NCBI GenBank assembly: GCA_028823035.1
Contig: JAPKCI010000010.1
Span: 1 to 61,939 of the forward strand
Origin: Rubripirellula sp.
GTDB taxonomy: Bacteria; Planctomycetota; Planctomycetia; Pirellulales; Pirellulaceae
Length of the DNA: 61,939 nt
Reading direction: 5' to 3'
Shown here: positions 8,699-18,481 of the stretch, in pieces
Layout of the letters: every line of letters begins with the position of its first letter
How positions within the stretch are numbered: the first letter of the stretch is position 1
Notes under the pieces: generated by a model
Database searches by the model: none
What the model was told of the DNA's origin: nothing
What the model saw: only the letters and a program-made list of their open reading frames with translations
Position numbers and translations under genes: made by a program

Positions 8699-10204
8699 GT
8701 GAACATCGTCTATCTCACCACCGAAGCCGTCCCCTATGCCAAAACCGGTGGGTTGGCCGACGTATGTGGAACACTTCCCTCGCGCGTCGCAGCTTTGGGA
8801 CATCGCGCTGCAATCATCATGCCAGCCTTCCGCAGCGTATACGAAAGCCATGCCGGCGTGGAGCCGACCGACATCAGCTTTGCAATTCCCATGAGCCCTC
8901 GAAAACTCGTCGGTTGCCGGTTGCTGAGGGGACGGCTCCCCGGTGCCAATGATGTACCTGTTTGGTTCATCGACCAACCTCAATACTTCGACCGCGAGTC
9001 GCTGTACGGAACCGCTACCGGAGACTACCCCGACAACGCCGAGCGATTCTCTTTCTTCTGTCGAGCTGCGATTCAGGCCATGCAGCGAATTGGATGGTCG
9101 ATCGACATCGTGCATTGCAATGACTGGCAAACAGGACTGGTACCAACATTGCTTGACGCTGATAAAAAACTGCCGTCTTCCCTACGGGATTCAGCAACGC
9201 TGATGACCATTCACAATCTGGCCTATCAGGGTAACTTTCCAAAATCAGAATTCCCGTGGACCGGACTCGACTGGATGCATTTCAACCAGAACGAAATCGA
9301 GTTTTATGACCGCGTAAATTTCCTTAAAACCGGAATTGCTTCGGCAGACATGATCACTACCGTGAGTCCCCGCTACTCCGAGGAAATCCAGACAGCAGAA
9401 CATGGATGCGGTTTGGAATCGGTACTTCAAAACGCGGCTGATCGCATCTCGGGGATCACCAACGGGATTGACCAGAGCATCTGGAACCCCAAGACCGACA
9501 CGAAGCTTGCGGCAAACTATGATCTGAGGTCGTGGCAACAAGGAAAGCAGGCTAACAAATGCTCGCTACAGCAGCAGTTTGCACTGGAGCAGAACGATGC
9601 GATTCCCTTGATTGGGTTGGTTGGTCGGTTGGCGGAACAAAAAGGTTGGGATCTGATTTTACCCGTGTTGCGGTGGCACCTCAGTGAGCATCGTCCTACC
9701 CAGTGGATTGTGCTGGGAAGCGGGGACGGACAATACGAGCATGAGCTGCGCGAACTCGAAAAGGAGTATCCCAACCAGTTCGCGTTACACATTGGATTCA
9801 GTGACGTATTAGCCCATCGCATCGAAGCCGGATCTGACGTTTTTGTGATGCCGAGCCATTATGAACCGTGCGGACTAAATCAGCTTTACAGCCTGCGTTA
9901 CGGAACAATTCCCATTGTCACGCCAACGGGAGGCTTGTCCGACACCGTTGTCGATTGCAGAGACGAGACACTTGCCGATGGAACAGCGACCGGTTTCTAT
10001 GTCCGTGAAATCACGCCACACGGACTCGATAATGCGATTGGTCGCGCCCTTTATCTCCGGTACCACAATCCTCAACACTGGTTACAACTGATTGAAACTG
10101 GGATGGCGCAGGACTGGTCGTGGAGGAAAAGTGCAATGGAATACGAATCGCTCTATGCGAAAACGTTAACCCTTAAATCAGCCACAAAGCGATCTGAATC
10201 GTGA
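8699..10204 (+). CDS. glgA: Glycogen synthase (ADP-glucose type), GT5
   Basis: Transfers glucose from a nucleotide sugar to the growing end of an alpha-1,4-glucan. I chose the GTG at 8699 because it yields the conserved family N-terminus (VNIVYLTTEAVPYAKTGGLAD) and follows a purine-rich stretch; a TTG at 8591 in the same frame would add 36 unconserved residues. From GTG the protein has 501 residues, close to the usual 475-500. The KTGGL nucleotide-sugar loop is at residues 15-19, IVHCNDWQTGL follows, and the C-terminal GT-B donor site (VMPSHYEPCGLNQLYSLRYG, then TGGLSDTV) is intact. The next gene is GalT-like and a GH57 enzyme follows, giving a local storage-polysaccharide and sugar-phosphate block. 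Confidence 0.95.
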   Translation: MNIVYLTTEAVPYAKTGGLADVCGTLPSRVAALGHRAAIIMPAFRSVYESHAGVEPTDISFAIPMSPRKLVGCRLLRGRLPGANDVPVWFIDQPQYFDRESLYGTATGDYPDNAERFSFFCRAAIQAMQRIGWSIDIVHCNDWQTGLVPTLLDADKKLPSSLRDSATLMTIHNLAYQGNFPKSEFPWTGLDWMHFNQNEIEFYDRVNFLKTGIASADMITTVSPRYSEEIQTAEHGCGLESVLQNAADRISGITNGIDQSIWNPKTDTKLAANYDLRSWQQGKQANKCSLQQQFALEQNDAIPLIGLVGRLAEQKGWDLILPVLRWHLSEHRPTQWIVLGSGDGQYEHELRELEKEYPNQFALHIGFSDVLAHRIEAGSDVFVMPSHYEPCGLNQLYSLRYGTIPIVTPTGGLSDTVVDCRDETLADGTATGFYVREITPHGLDNAIGRALYLRYHNPQHWLQLIETGMAQDWSWRKSAMEYESLYAKTLTLKSATKRSES

Positions 10205-10336
10205 TAGCGAAAAAAAGTGTTGCAAATCGCGTCTCCTGCTGCGGTTAGCCGGCTAAATCCGGTACGATTTCTTCCCTGAATCAAATGCATCACGATTGAC
10301 CTGCAAGGATGTTGGTCAGTATCTGCGGAGTGCCCC

Positions 10337-11512
10337 ATGATTGAGGCAGGAAAGCCAAACGCAAAACCGTCTCACGCGAACGCATCGTGCAAGCCAGCCG
10401 GCGAATCGCGTTTTGACCCTGTCACCGGAAACTGGACTATCTTTGCGGCACACCGCTCTGGCCGACCTCAGGAATTCATTGAGGCTCACGAGCGTGTCCG
10501 TAAGCAGGTGGAATGCCCCTTTTGCCCAGGCAACGAAGAAACGACACCGCCTGCCGTTTGGATAGGCCAAGCGAATAATGACGAGCAAAACACCAGCAAT
10601 CAGCACGAAGCCGATGAATCTTTAACGCATGATGACTGGACAGTACGGGTCGTTCCCAACAAGTTTCCTGCCGTCTCTTCGATCTCAAGCGACGCTCAGC
10701 CGGAATGCAATACTTCCACTTTTGGAAACAGTGACCCTCTCAGTTCCAATCGAGAGTCCAGCCTGTTTCAACGGTTACCCGTGGCAGGTGGCCACGAAGT
10801 GATCATCGAGTCACGGAATCACGTCCAATCACTCACCGAATTGGACGCTTCTGAAATCGCTCTTGTATTCAAAGCTTACCGGGATCGTCTCCTGCATTGG
10901 CGGCAAGTCCCCGGCATCTCCTATCTCAGCACCTTCAAGAACGTCGGTGGTAAAGCAGGTGCATCTTTACGACATACGCACAGCCAATTGATTGCGACAA
11001 ACCGAATCCCTCCCCTCATCTCTACCTCGGTAGAGCGAATGTCTCGACACCGTTTGACGCGTGGAAGCTGCTTGCATTGCGATCTTATTCACGCCGAATT
11101 AAAGTCAAAAGAACGAATCATCTGGCAGGACGACTCACTGGTCGCTTTTTGCCCCTTTGCCAGCCACCTGCCGATGCTCGTCCGCCTGACAACACTCGAG
11201 CACCAACCCTGCTACGAAGATTTAAACGATGTCACCATCGAATCAGTTTCACGAATAGTGAGACGAGTCGTTTCATGGCTAGAGAAATTGCGGCCCGGAA
11301 CAGCCTACAACTTTTGCCTGCACACTCGACCACCCGCCAGCAGTGATTCGTCTGATGCCTATCACTGGTCGATCGAGATATTCCCACGGATGACTCAGGT
11401 TGCGGGTTTTGAATGGAGCAGCCAGTGCATGATTAACCCTGTCCTTCCTGAAGATGCCGCAGCCGAACTGCGTGCTTGCGCACTCGCAGAAGACCCTCGG
11501 ATCATGCTTTAA
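10337..11512 (+). CDS. galT: Galactose-1-phosphate uridylyltransferase-like protein (HIT superfamily)
   Basis: GalT exchanges UMP between UDP-glucose and galactose-1-phosphate (Leloir pathway); some relatives act on other sugar-1-phosphates. The 391-residue protein begins with FDPVTGNWTIFAAHRSGRP, a family hallmark, then the zinc motif CPFCPGNEETTPP (residues 60-72). The catalytic element is LRHTHSQLIA (212-220), where H215 is the expected uridylylated histidine. A second Cys pair and a C-terminal HWSIEIFPRMT strand complete the fold. The ATG is preceded by GGAG at 6 bp. It is about 40 residues longer than E. coli GalT, partly from a polar insert at about residues 80-140. Neighbouring glgA and GH57 genes suggest a role in glucan metabolism. 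Confidence 0.88.
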   Translation: MIEAGKPNAKPSHANASCKPAGESRFDPVTGNWTIFAAHRSGRPQEFIEAHERVRKQVECPFCPGNEETTPPAVWIGQANNDEQNTSNQHEADESLTHDDWTVRVVPNKFPAVSSISSDAQPECNTSTFGNSDPLSSNRESSLFQRLPVAGGHEVIIESRNHVQSLTELDASEIALVFKAYRDRLLHWRQVPGISYLSTFKNVGGKAGASLRHTHSQLIATNRIPPLISTSVERMSRHRLTRGSCLHCDLIHAELKSKERIIWQDDSLVAFCPFASHLPMLVRLTTLEHQPCYEDLNDVTIESVSRIVRRVVSWLEKLRPGTAYNFCLHTRPPASSDSSDAYHWSIEIFPRMTQVAGFEWSSQCMINPVLPEDAAAELRACALAEDPRIML

Positions 11513-11852
11513 CCGAACCCATCCAAACATCCCTTTTGGACGACATTGGGACAGTCGTCATCACGCAATAGGGTGAGGCAACGCCGGTAATTTGATCCGA
11601 GCGTGAAACCCGGCATCGAAGGTATGACAGACTCTGCAAATCAAATGGACTTTGACGGCAATCGCACCCGATAAGTAATCTGCGGAAAGACGGGCAACTA
11701 GGCAACGGCCGATAATCGCAACAATTGCGGCCAGACGCATCGGTTAGTTTTGTGAACTGACCACAATAGGCAAGTAATCGCCATTCGACGTTGGGCCCGC
11801 TCGCCTACAATCCGACTTTGTCGAGTAACCGACTCAAACTGACATCAAGAAA
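11513..11852. other. Intergenic region between galT and the GH57 gene
   Basis: 340 bp without a supported gene. A short inverted repeat at 11539-11559 (GACGAC, 9-nt loop, GTCGTC) lies 26 bp after the galT stop but has no T-tract, so a terminator is not supported. The GH57 promoter should lie in the second half; no clear -35/-10 pair can be assigned by eye. Confidence 0.35.
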
Positions 11853-14018
11853 ATGACGTGCCACGCATACCTTTGCCTCGTTCTGCACAATCACCAGCCC
11901 ATCGGCAACTTCGATGGAGTATTTGAGCAGTCCTATCAGGACAGCTATTTACCATTTCTGGATGTTTTTGAACCTTACGAGCAGTTACGTATTTCACTGC
12001 ACACATCTGGCCCCTTGATGATGTGGCTTGCCGAGCGGCATCCAGAATATCTGGATCGCATCCGCATGCTGGTTGATGTAGGCCGGGTTGAAATCATCGG
12101 CGGACCTCAATACGAACCGATTCTTACCATGTTGCCGCCGCGCGACAGGGTGGGTCAGATCCAAGCCTATCGTGCTTGGCTGGAACGCAATCTGGGCGCT
12201 GCCCCAGCCGGTATGTGGATACCCGAACGTGTCTGGGAATCTTCCTTAGCCAGTGATCTGGTCGATGCTGGAATCGACTACACCGTCCTAGATGACTTTC
12301 ATTTCCGAGCCGCCGGTTTGGAAGATTCACAGCTATCAAGCTATTTCCTGACGGAAGACAATGGACGTGTCCTGAAAATATTCCCCGGCTCGGAGCACCT
12401 CCGCTATACCATCCCGTTCCGACCAGCCACGGAGACCATTGAACACTGTCGGGAAGTGGCTGAAAGATCGCCAGGAGCAATCCTGACCTTTGGCGATGAT
12501 GGAGAAAAATTCGGAACGTGGCCTGACACCAAATCACACGTTTATGAAGACGGCTGGCTCCGATCGTTCTTTGACGCACTGGCGGAAAATTCAGACTGGC
12601 TGCAAACTGCTACCCTTGGCCAAGCGGTGCGACAGGCAGCGCCTGCAGGTAAGGTGTATCTTCCCGACTGCAGCTACCGGGAAATGACCGAGTGGGCGTT
12701 ACCGGTAAAGGCTCAGGAAAAGTTTGATGATGTCGTACATGCCATGGAAGATCATCAAAGATGGCACGATCTGAAGTCCTTTGTTCGAGGTGGCTATTGG
12801 CGCAACTTCAAAACCAAATACGAAGAAACCAACGAGATGTATGCTCGCATGATGCACGTCAGTCGACGTCTCAGTGAAGCAGAAGAGTCAGGCGCCGATG
12901 TGGGCGAGCTAGCCGTCATCAGAGATCACCTTTATCGCGGTCAATGCAATTGCTCTTACTGGCATGGGGCTTTTGGCGGCATCTACCTACCACATTTGCG
13001 AAATGCCATTTTCAATCATCTGATCGAAGCTGACACGCGGCTCGACAAGATCATGGGATTGGATTTCAACACCGTGCAGGCCACGGTTGACGATTACAAC
13101 TTTGATGGCCTTCAGGAAATCCGGCTGAGTAATAATCAACTTTGCGGGTGGATCTCTCCCGGACGTGGCGGACGGATCTACGAACTCGACATACGCGACA
13201 TTGGACACAACCTGTTGGCAACTCTGCAGCGACGTCCGGAAAGCTATCACCGAAAAGTACTTTCCGGTCCGAACAAAGACGGCGATGACGTCGCGAGCAT
13301 CCACGACCGCGTCGTTTTCAAACAGGAAAATCTCGACCAACGCCTGCACTATGACGCATTTGCTCGCAAGAGCTTGATGGATCATTTCTATGACAACGAG
13401 ACGTCACTTGATGCCGTTGCCACAGGGCAGGCGATGGAGCGGGGAGACTTCGTCGAACTCCCATATGAAACCAAATTACGGCGCGGATCTGATCGTGTTC
13501 AGGTGCAAATGCGGCGTGATGGCAATGCTTGGGGCATACCAATCACCATCACTAAGGCAGTGACCATGGTAGCGGGAAGCAATCGGTTGCTATTCACCTA
13601 TCTGCTGGAACAGTTGCCCGTCAATAAACCTCTGCACTTTGCCGTAGAAATGAACTTTGCGGGAATGCCCGCTGGCGCAGATGACCGCTATTTCAGTGAC
13701 ATCCAGGGAAATCGCCTCGGCCAACTCGGCGAACGGCTCGATTTATCTGATGCTGGGGGACTCAGCCTGTCCGATCGCTGGCTGAGAATTGATGTCTCGC
13801 TCGAGATCGATCGCCCCAGCGGCATCTGGGCATTTCCGATCGAAACAGTAAGCCAAAGCGAAGCTGGATTCGAGCTTGTGCACCAAAGTGTCTGTGTTCA
13901 ACCCCATTGGATTGTTAATGGAGATGCCGATGGACGTTGGTCTGTCCAAATCGAGTTAACCACAGCCTGTGAGGAACAGACAGAGACCGTGTCAGAGGAA
14001 CAGGTCATCCAGTTGTAA
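11853..14018 (+). CDS. GH57 alpha-amylase / 4-alpha-glucanotransferase
   Basis: A GH57 retaining enzyme of 721 residues acting on alpha-1,4-glucans, by hydrolysis or glucan transfer. The N-terminal (beta/alpha)7 barrel opens with LCLVLHNHQPIGNF. The nucleophile is E125 in MWIPERVWES, and the acid/base is D215 or D216 in LTFGDDGEKFG. The spacing matches the Thermococcus 4-alpha-glucanotransferase group. The middle (HLYRGQCNCSYWHGAFGGIYLPHLR) and C-terminal part (RGGRIYELDIRD, then a beta-sandwich) fit the DUF1925/DUF1926 regions that accompany this subgroup. There is no signal peptide, so it is cytoplasmic and probably remodels the glycogen made by GlgA. Which of the two activities dominates cannot be decided from sequence. 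Confidence 0.92.
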   Translation: MTCHAYLCLVLHNHQPIGNFDGVFEQSYQDSYLPFLDVFEPYEQLRISLHTSGPLMMWLAERHPEYLDRIRMLVDVGRVEIIGGPQYEPILTMLPPRDRVGQIQAYRAWLERNLGAAPAGMWIPERVWESSLASDLVDAGIDYTVLDDFHFRAAGLEDSQLSSYFLTEDNGRVLKIFPGSEHLRYTIPFRPATETIEHCREVAERSPGAILTFGDDGEKFGTWPDTKSHVYEDGWLRSFFDALAENSDWLQTATLGQAVRQAAPAGKVYLPDCSYREMTEWALPVKAQEKFDDVVHAMEDHQRWHDLKSFVRGGYWRNFKTKYEETNEMYARMMHVSRRLSEAEESGADVGELAVIRDHLYRGQCNCSYWHGAFGGIYLPHLRNAIFNHLIEADTRLDKIMGLDFNTVQATVDDYNFDGLQEIRLSNNQLCGWISPGRGGRIYELDIRDIGHNLLATLQRRPESYHRKVLSGPNKDGDDVASIHDRVVFKQENLDQRLHYDAFARKSLMDHFYDNETSLDAVATGQAMERGDFVELPYETKLRRGSDRVQVQMRRDGNAWGIPITITKAVTMVAGSNRLLFTYLLEQLPVNKPLHFAVEMNFAGMPAGADDRYFSDIQGNRLGQLGERLDLSDAGGLSLSDRWLRIDVSLEIDRPSGIWAFPIETVSQSEAGFELVHQSVCVQPHWIVNGDADGRWSVQIELTTACEEQTETVSEEQVIQL

Positions 14019-14056
14019 CTGCGCCAGTGGCAGTCGCTGCTGACAAGACAACGGTT

Positions 14057-14782
14057 TCAGGAAAGACGCTTGGGAACGGGGAACTCAAGAACAAACTTTG
14101 TTCCTCGTCCTACTTCGCTTTGAACGCTGATTCGTCCACCGTGGGCCTCGATGATTTTTCTGGCCGTGGGTAAGCCAAGGCCGGAACCGCCGTCCTTGGT
14201 ACTGTAGAACGGCTCGAACATGTGCAACACGGTATTGTCATCAACGCCACTGCCAGTATCGATCAGGTCCAGTGCCACACTCTTTCTTGTCGAGTAAGTT
14301 CGCACCATCAACTGTCCGCCCTCCCCCATGGACTCCAGAGCGTTCTTGACAAGATTCATCAGAGCCGCCTGCAGTGAGTCACTGTGCAACAGTATCGCAG
14401 GTAAATCTGGATCAAGATACTTTTCGACATCGATCCCATCAGCATCAGCCTGCGCCTGGTAAGCCCGTAACACCATCAGGACTTGATCATTCAGGCTACC
14501 GGGAAGCAAATCAATGTCGCGGAGTCGGGTATATTTCAGGAAGTCGCGAAGCAACGCTTCCATCCGCTCGCACTGACCTCGAACAATATCAACACGATCC
14601 AGCGATCGGCGACTGCTGGGTGAATTCAGTTCGACCAAATCTTCACTGAGCAAGTCGATATTCATATGGATCACCGACAGCGGATTCTTGATCTCATGGG
14701 CGAGGGATCCGGCCAATTCTGCCAATTCTTCGTATCGGGCCCGCATTGGGTCGACTTCGGGCTCTTTTTCAACACTGGACAT
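14057..14782 (-). CDS. Soluble histidine kinase without sensor domain
   Basis: A compact 241-residue kinase. The HisKA dimerisation helix holds the phospho-acceptor H29 in LAGSLAHEIKNPLS. The HATPase domain shows an N-box (LVKNALESMGEGG), a G1 box (DLIDTGSGVDD), an F-box (FEPFYSTKDGG) and a G2 box (SGLGLPTARKI). There is no PAS, GAF, HAMP or membrane segment: the HisKA domain begins almost at the N-terminus. It resembles the NtrB/ZraS-like catalytic core. Its input must come from a partner protein or direct binding. No response regulator is adjacent. It converges with the GH57 gene (38 bp gap) and is divergent from dapL. Confidence 0.93.
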   Translation of the reverse strand: MSSVEKEPEVDPMRARYEELAELAGSLAHEIKNPLSVIHMNIDLLSEDLVELNSPSSRRSLDRVDIVRGQCERMEALLRDFLKYTRLRDIDLLPGSLNDQVLMVLRAYQAQADADGIDVEKYLDPDLPAILLHSDSLQAALMNLVKNALESMGEGGQLMVRTYSTRKSVALDLIDTGSGVDDNTVLHMFEPFYSTKDGGSGLGLPTARKIIEAHGGRISVQSEVGRGTKFVLEFPVPKRLS

Positions 14783-15148
14783 TTGGACTCGGATGACAAT
14801 GAAGCGGCGTGATCACACTTAGAATTGTAGCGACCACGGGTGAGAGGGAAATGACATTCACTTCAGCCTTCTCCGTAGGCCCATGATCGGTAAATGGAGT
14901 CATGATCTGCCTTCATTGCATGGTTCTGAGTACGGATCGCAGGCTATAAAATCTAAACTCCAGCGGGCTTTGGATAGATCCATAACGCCATGGTATGGCA
15001 GAGGCCGCAGGGAAGCTATTTGGCCCTGGTAGCCGACCTACAGCCGTTATTTAAAATGTTGGGTAATTTACACCACCTTGCCTAGCCCGGCACTACAACC
15101 GTAATCTGATCCGTCCGTTTTAGTCCGTTCTCCCCGCCCCACACCGCC
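14783..15148. other. Divergent intergenic region upstream of dapL
   Basis: 366 bp between the divergent histidine-kinase and dapL genes. It should carry both promoters. No RNA motif, repeat or operator was recognised. Confidence 0.35.
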
Positions 15149-16411
15149 ATGTCCACCGCACCACAAGACGAATCTTCGACTACCGATCCCTACTTTCAGT
15201 CTCTTTTTGCCGATCGAATCGGCGGGAAAAATTACGGCAAAGACACTGAAATTTACAAGTTCGAGAAGATCAAACGTGCCAAGCGAAGGGCACTGACGGA
15301 TCACCCCGATCGAGACCTGTTGGATTTTGGAATTGGCGAGAACGATGCAGTGGCGGATCAGACGATTTGTGACGTCATGGCGCAAGAAATAAATCAACCG
15401 GACAATCGGGGCTATGCCGACAACGGTGTTGCGGAGTTCAAGGAGGCTGCTGCTCGTTTCATGCAACGACGTTTCGGCGTGCCACTTGATCCAGAGACGC
15501 AAGTCAATCATTGCATCGGAAGCAAACCAGCTTACGCGATGCTGCCAGCCTGCTTTATCAATCCCGGTGATGTCACGCTGATGACTGTGCCTGGCTACCC
15601 GGTCGCCGGGACCCATACACGTTATTACGGAGGCGAAGTATTCAGTCTGCCGCTGCTGGCTGAAAACAATTTCATGCCAGATCTCGATGCCGTGCCCGAA
15701 GACATTTACCGAAGAGCCAAGCTCCTTGTCCTGAACTATCCAAATTCGCCAACAGGCAGAACGGCGACCGCTGACTTTTATGCCAAAGTCGTTGCCCTAG
15801 CGAAGGAAAAGCAATTTGTCGTGGTTCAGGATGCAGCTCACATCATGCTGACATTCGACGGTGAACCCCTCAGTTTTCTTGAGACTCCTGGAGCCATGGA
15901 TGTGGGCGTCGAGATCCATTCGATGAGCAAGGGCTACGATATGATCGGATGGCGAATGGGGTTCGTGTGCGGCCATCCCCGAATCGTTTCCGCCTTCGCT
16001 GACGTCAAGGATAACAGTGATAGTGGCCAATTCATTGCAACTCAAAAAGCTGCTGCTACTGCGTTGGATGATGACACAATCCCCGATCGGATCAACACAA
16101 AGTATCGTCGGAGACTCGAGAAACTGGTCGCCACTCTGAATGACTGTGGCTTCGAATGCGAAATGCCGGGAGGAACTTACTTTCTCTATGCTAAATCTCC
16201 CGTAGGGACTCAATCGGGACAAACCTTTGCTACGGCCGAGGACGCAACGCGTCACCTCATTGAGCAGTTCGGCATTGTGACAGTCCCATGGGACAACGCA
16301 GGTTCCTACCTCCGGTTCAGCGTGACCTATGTCGCGGATAACGAAGCCAAAGAAGACGCCTTGATGGAAGAAACCAAACGGCGTCTGGGAGACGCCGGAC
16401 TGACTTGGTAA
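15149..16411 (+). CDS. dapL: LL-diaminopimelate aminotransferase
   Basis: A PLP fold-type I enzyme that makes LL-diaminopimelate directly from tetrahydrodipicolinate, the one-step shortcut in lysine and meso-DAP synthesis known from chlamydiae, plants and some other bacteria. The 420-residue length fits the family (about 410). The N-terminus YFQSLFADRIGG and GYADNGVAEFKEAAARF are typical. LNYPNSPTGR at 195-204 and the PLP lysine K261 in SMSKGYDMIGWRMGF are intact. It is followed by a short hairpin terminator at 16422. The presence of a DAP route matters because meso-DAP is a peptidoglycan component and planctomycete cell walls were long disputed. Confidence 0.93.
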   Translation: MSTAPQDESSTTDPYFQSLFADRIGGKNYGKDTEIYKFEKIKRAKRRALTDHPDRDLLDFGIGENDAVADQTICDVMAQEINQPDNRGYADNGVAEFKEAAARFMQRRFGVPLDPETQVNHCIGSKPAYAMLPACFINPGDVTLMTVPGYPVAGTHTRYYGGEVFSLPLLAENNFMPDLDAVPEDIYRRAKLLVLNYPNSPTGRTATADFYAKVVALAKEKQFVVVQDAAHIMLTFDGEPLSFLETPGAMDVGVEIHSMSKGYDMIGWRMGFVCGHPRIVSAFADVKDNSDSGQFIATQKAAATALDDDTIPDRINTKYRRRLEKLVATLNDCGFECEMPGGTYFLYAKSPVGTQSGQTFATAEDATRHLIEQFGIVTVPWDNAGSYLRFSVTYVADNEAKEDALMEETKRRLGDAGLTW

Positions 16412-16421
16412 CGCCCCAAAC

Positions 16422-16443
16422 AACTCACCTCAGGTGAGTTTTT
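16422..16443 (+). terminator. Hairpin terminator after dapL
   Basis: A perfect 8-bp stem (AACTCACC / GGTGAGTT) with a TCA loop, followed directly by TTT, 10 bp after the dapL stop. The U-tract is short, so efficiency is uncertain. Confidence 0.65.
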
Positions 16444-16525
16444 CGTCACGAGTGCCGACTCGCCGGTCCTCGTGCCTCGTACTTCTCCCTGCGGCCTGTT
16501 GACTCGGACCACACGGACCGCGCAT

Positions 16526-16559
16526 AAAAAAAGCCACTCGCAATTGAACGAATGGCTTT
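16526..16559 (-). terminator. Rho-independent terminator of rpsT
   Basis: Read on the minus strand, AAAGCCATTCG pairs with CGAGTGGCTTT (11 bp with one T-G pair) around an 8-nt loop, and the 3' side runs into a T-tract of seven. It lies about 30 bp beyond the rpsT stop, the classic arrangement for a single ribosomal-protein gene. Confidence 0.85.
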
Positions 16560-16590
16560 CGGATGTTCTGCAAAAGAATGTCGAAACTGT

Positions 16591-16854
16591 TTAACCGACA
16601 CTCTTTAACAACGCAACTAAGCGACTCTTGGTGCGAGCAGCAGCATTGCGGTGAATGAGATTCTTACTGGCCGCTCGATCAATTTTCTTCTGGGCCGTCT
16701 TGAATTCTGTCTGGGCTAGCTCGCTATCTCCAGCTTCTACAGCCTCACGAACCCTGCGAATCTGCGACCGCATGTTGCTTTTTGCGGCTCGATTGTGAAT
16801 ACGAAGCTTGGAATTCTGGCGAAGTCGTTTCTTGGCACTGGCTGTATTTGGCAT
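16591..16854 (-). CDS. rpsT: 30S ribosomal protein S20
   Basis: An 87-residue, very basic, helical protein that binds 16S rRNA. The N-terminus MPNTASAKKRLRQNSKLR and the KKIDRAASKNLIHRNAAARTKSRL tail are characteristic of bS20, and length is normal. It is a single gene with its own terminator at 16526-16559. It is divergent from the CobA-HemD gene. Confidence 0.97.
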   Translation of the reverse strand: MPNTASAKKRLRQNSKLRIHNRAAKSNMRSQIRRVREAVEAGDSELAQTEFKTAQKKIDRAASKNLIHRNAAARTKSRLVALLKSVG

Positions 16855-16984
16855 TTTTCGGTCAGACGCGGGTCACGCGTCAAAGACTGGGTTGGGGGGG
16901 TATGTCACCTTTTTCAGGCCGCGTAGTATGGCAATCCATTTGTCATCTGTCCAGAGTCGATCTGCAAAGCGCACAATGCAATTC

Positions 16985-18481
16985 ATGAAAGGCGCCGTTT
17001 ACCTAATCGGAGCAGGTCCGGGAGACCCGGGTCTGCTGACACTCCGCGGCGCAGAGTTACTGGGTAAGGCAGATGTGGTCCTGTATGACGGGTTGAGCAA
17101 CCCCGATCTACTCAGCCATGCCCCCCAAGCGGAGCAGATCTGTGTTGGAAAACACGGGAAATCCCGCATTTGGAAGCAAAATGAGATCATCGACGAGATT
17201 TTGAGGCATGCCAAGGCTGGGAAAAACGTCGTGAGGCTGAAAGGAGGAGATCCTGCGGTCTTCGCTCGCACCGCCGAAGAAGCCGAAGCGGTCCTGAAGG
17301 AAGACCTTCCCTTGGAAATTGTCCCGGGAATTACGGCGGCGTTGGCAGCAGGCGCTTTTGCAGGAATTCCCATCACCCACCGCGGCCTCGCGTCAGCCGT
17401 CGCCCTGGTGACCGGCCATGAAGAGCCGTCCAAGTCGAAATCGGCTCTTGATTGGGACGCGCTGGCCCGATTTCCCGGAACATTGGTGATCTATATGGGT
17501 GTCACCACTGCAAACTCCTGGACCCAAGCCTTACTTCGAGCTGGGAAGGCGGCCGATACCCCGGCGGCTCTGATCCGACGCTGCAGTCTCCCAGATCAGC
17601 AAACGATCCACTGCCGGCTTGATGAAGTTGCTGACCAACTCAATCCAGCCAGTCGCTTCCGACCACCCGCAATCGTCATTCTGGGTGCAGTTACACAATT
17701 GGCGAAAACCATGAACTGGATCAAAGATCGTCCGCTTCTGGACCAAACAGTACTCGTCACACGCCCCCGAGGGCAAGCAAAATCCTTGGCGGGACTGCTT
17801 CGTGACCTCGGAGCTCGAGTGTTGCTGCAACCAGCGATTACAATCGAACCGCCTGAAGATTGGCAGCAGGTAGATCTGGCACTCGATCAGCTCAGCGAAT
17901 ACGAGATGCTGATTTTCTGCAGCCACAATGGAGTCCACTTCTTCCTTAATCGACTCGAAGAACGTGGGAACGACATGCGGGCACTGGCTGGAATCGAGAT
18001 CGGATGCATTGGCAGAAAAACAGCAAACGCTCTTCAACGATTTCACCTACAAAGTGACATCCTCCCAAACACTTTTCATGCTGAGGCAATGGCGGAACAC
18101 ATCGGTCAACATGCGGCAGGAAAACGCATCATGGTGATCCGTGCCAGTCGCGGCAATGATGTACTAGCTAAACAATTGGCAGCATGGGGCGGTAAGGTAA
18201 CAGAAGTGATTGCGTATCAGCACATTGACGTGATGGAGTGTGACGCAATGGTGCAACAAACAGCCAAAGACGGTGAAATCGATTGGGTCACGGTGACGAG
18301 TAGTGCGACGGCCCAGAGCTTGCATCGCATGTTCCCCGAGTCACTGACAAACATGAAAATTGCCAGTCTCAGTCCCGTGACTTCACGAACCTTGAGCGAC
18401 TTGGGCCACACGGTCGCGGCCGAGGCAGATCCCTACACCATCGAGTCGCTGGTCGAAGTACTGGTAAAGGCGAATCAATGA
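16985..18481 (+). CDS. cobA-hemD: Fused uroporphyrinogen-III C-methyltransferase / uroporphyrinogen-III synthase
   Basis: A two-enzyme fusion of 498 residues counted from the ATG at 16985 (ATG 16976 would add three). Residues of roughly 1-245 are the SAM-dependent methyltransferase SUMT: YLIGAGPGDPGLLTLRG, VRLKGGDPAVFARTAEEAE and PGITAALAAGAFAGIPITHRG are its signatures. It makes precorrin-2 for siroheme or cobalamin. Residues of roughly 250-498 are HemD, which cyclises hydroxymethylbilane to uroporphyrinogen III (TVLVTRPRGQAKSL at its start, then VTVTSSATAQSL). The fusion couples production and methylation of uroporphyrinogen III. The frame is open upstream into rpsT, but that part lacks family similarity. 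The stop overlaps the next start (ATGA), so the CMD gene is translationally coupled. Confidence 0.93.
   Translation: MKGAVYLIGAGPGDPGLLTLRGAELLGKADVVLYDGLSNPDLLSHAPQAEQICVGKHGKSRIWKQNEIIDEILRHAKAGKNVVRLKGGDPAVFARTAEEAEAVLKEDLPLEIVPGITAALAAGAFAGIPITHRGLASAVALVTGHEEPSKSKSALDWDALARFPGTLVIYMGVTTANSWTQALLRAGKAADTPAALIRRCSLPDQQTIHCRLDEVADQLNPASRFRPPAIVILGAVTQLAKTMNWIKDRPLLDQTVLVTRPRGQAKSLAGLLRDLGARVLLQPAITIEPPEDWQQVDLALDQLSEYEMLIFCSHNGVHFFLNRLEERGNDMRALAGIEIGCIGRKTANALQRFHLQSDILPNTFHAEAMAEHIGQHAAGKRIMVIRASRGNDVLAKQLAAWGGKVTEVIAYQHIDVMECDAMVQQTAKDGEIDWVTVTSSATAQSLHRMFPESLTNMKIASLSPVTSRTLSDLGHTVAAEADPYTIESLVEVLVKANQ

Noticed and set aside
10245-10256. 12-bp perfect palindrome TTAGCCGGCTAA between glgA and galT
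   Set aside because: Too short to form a loop-bearing terminator and no second copy near; an operator cannot be supported.
15068-15616. Minus-strand open frame of 182 codons
   Set aside because: It is a mirror of the well-supported dapL gene on the other strand.
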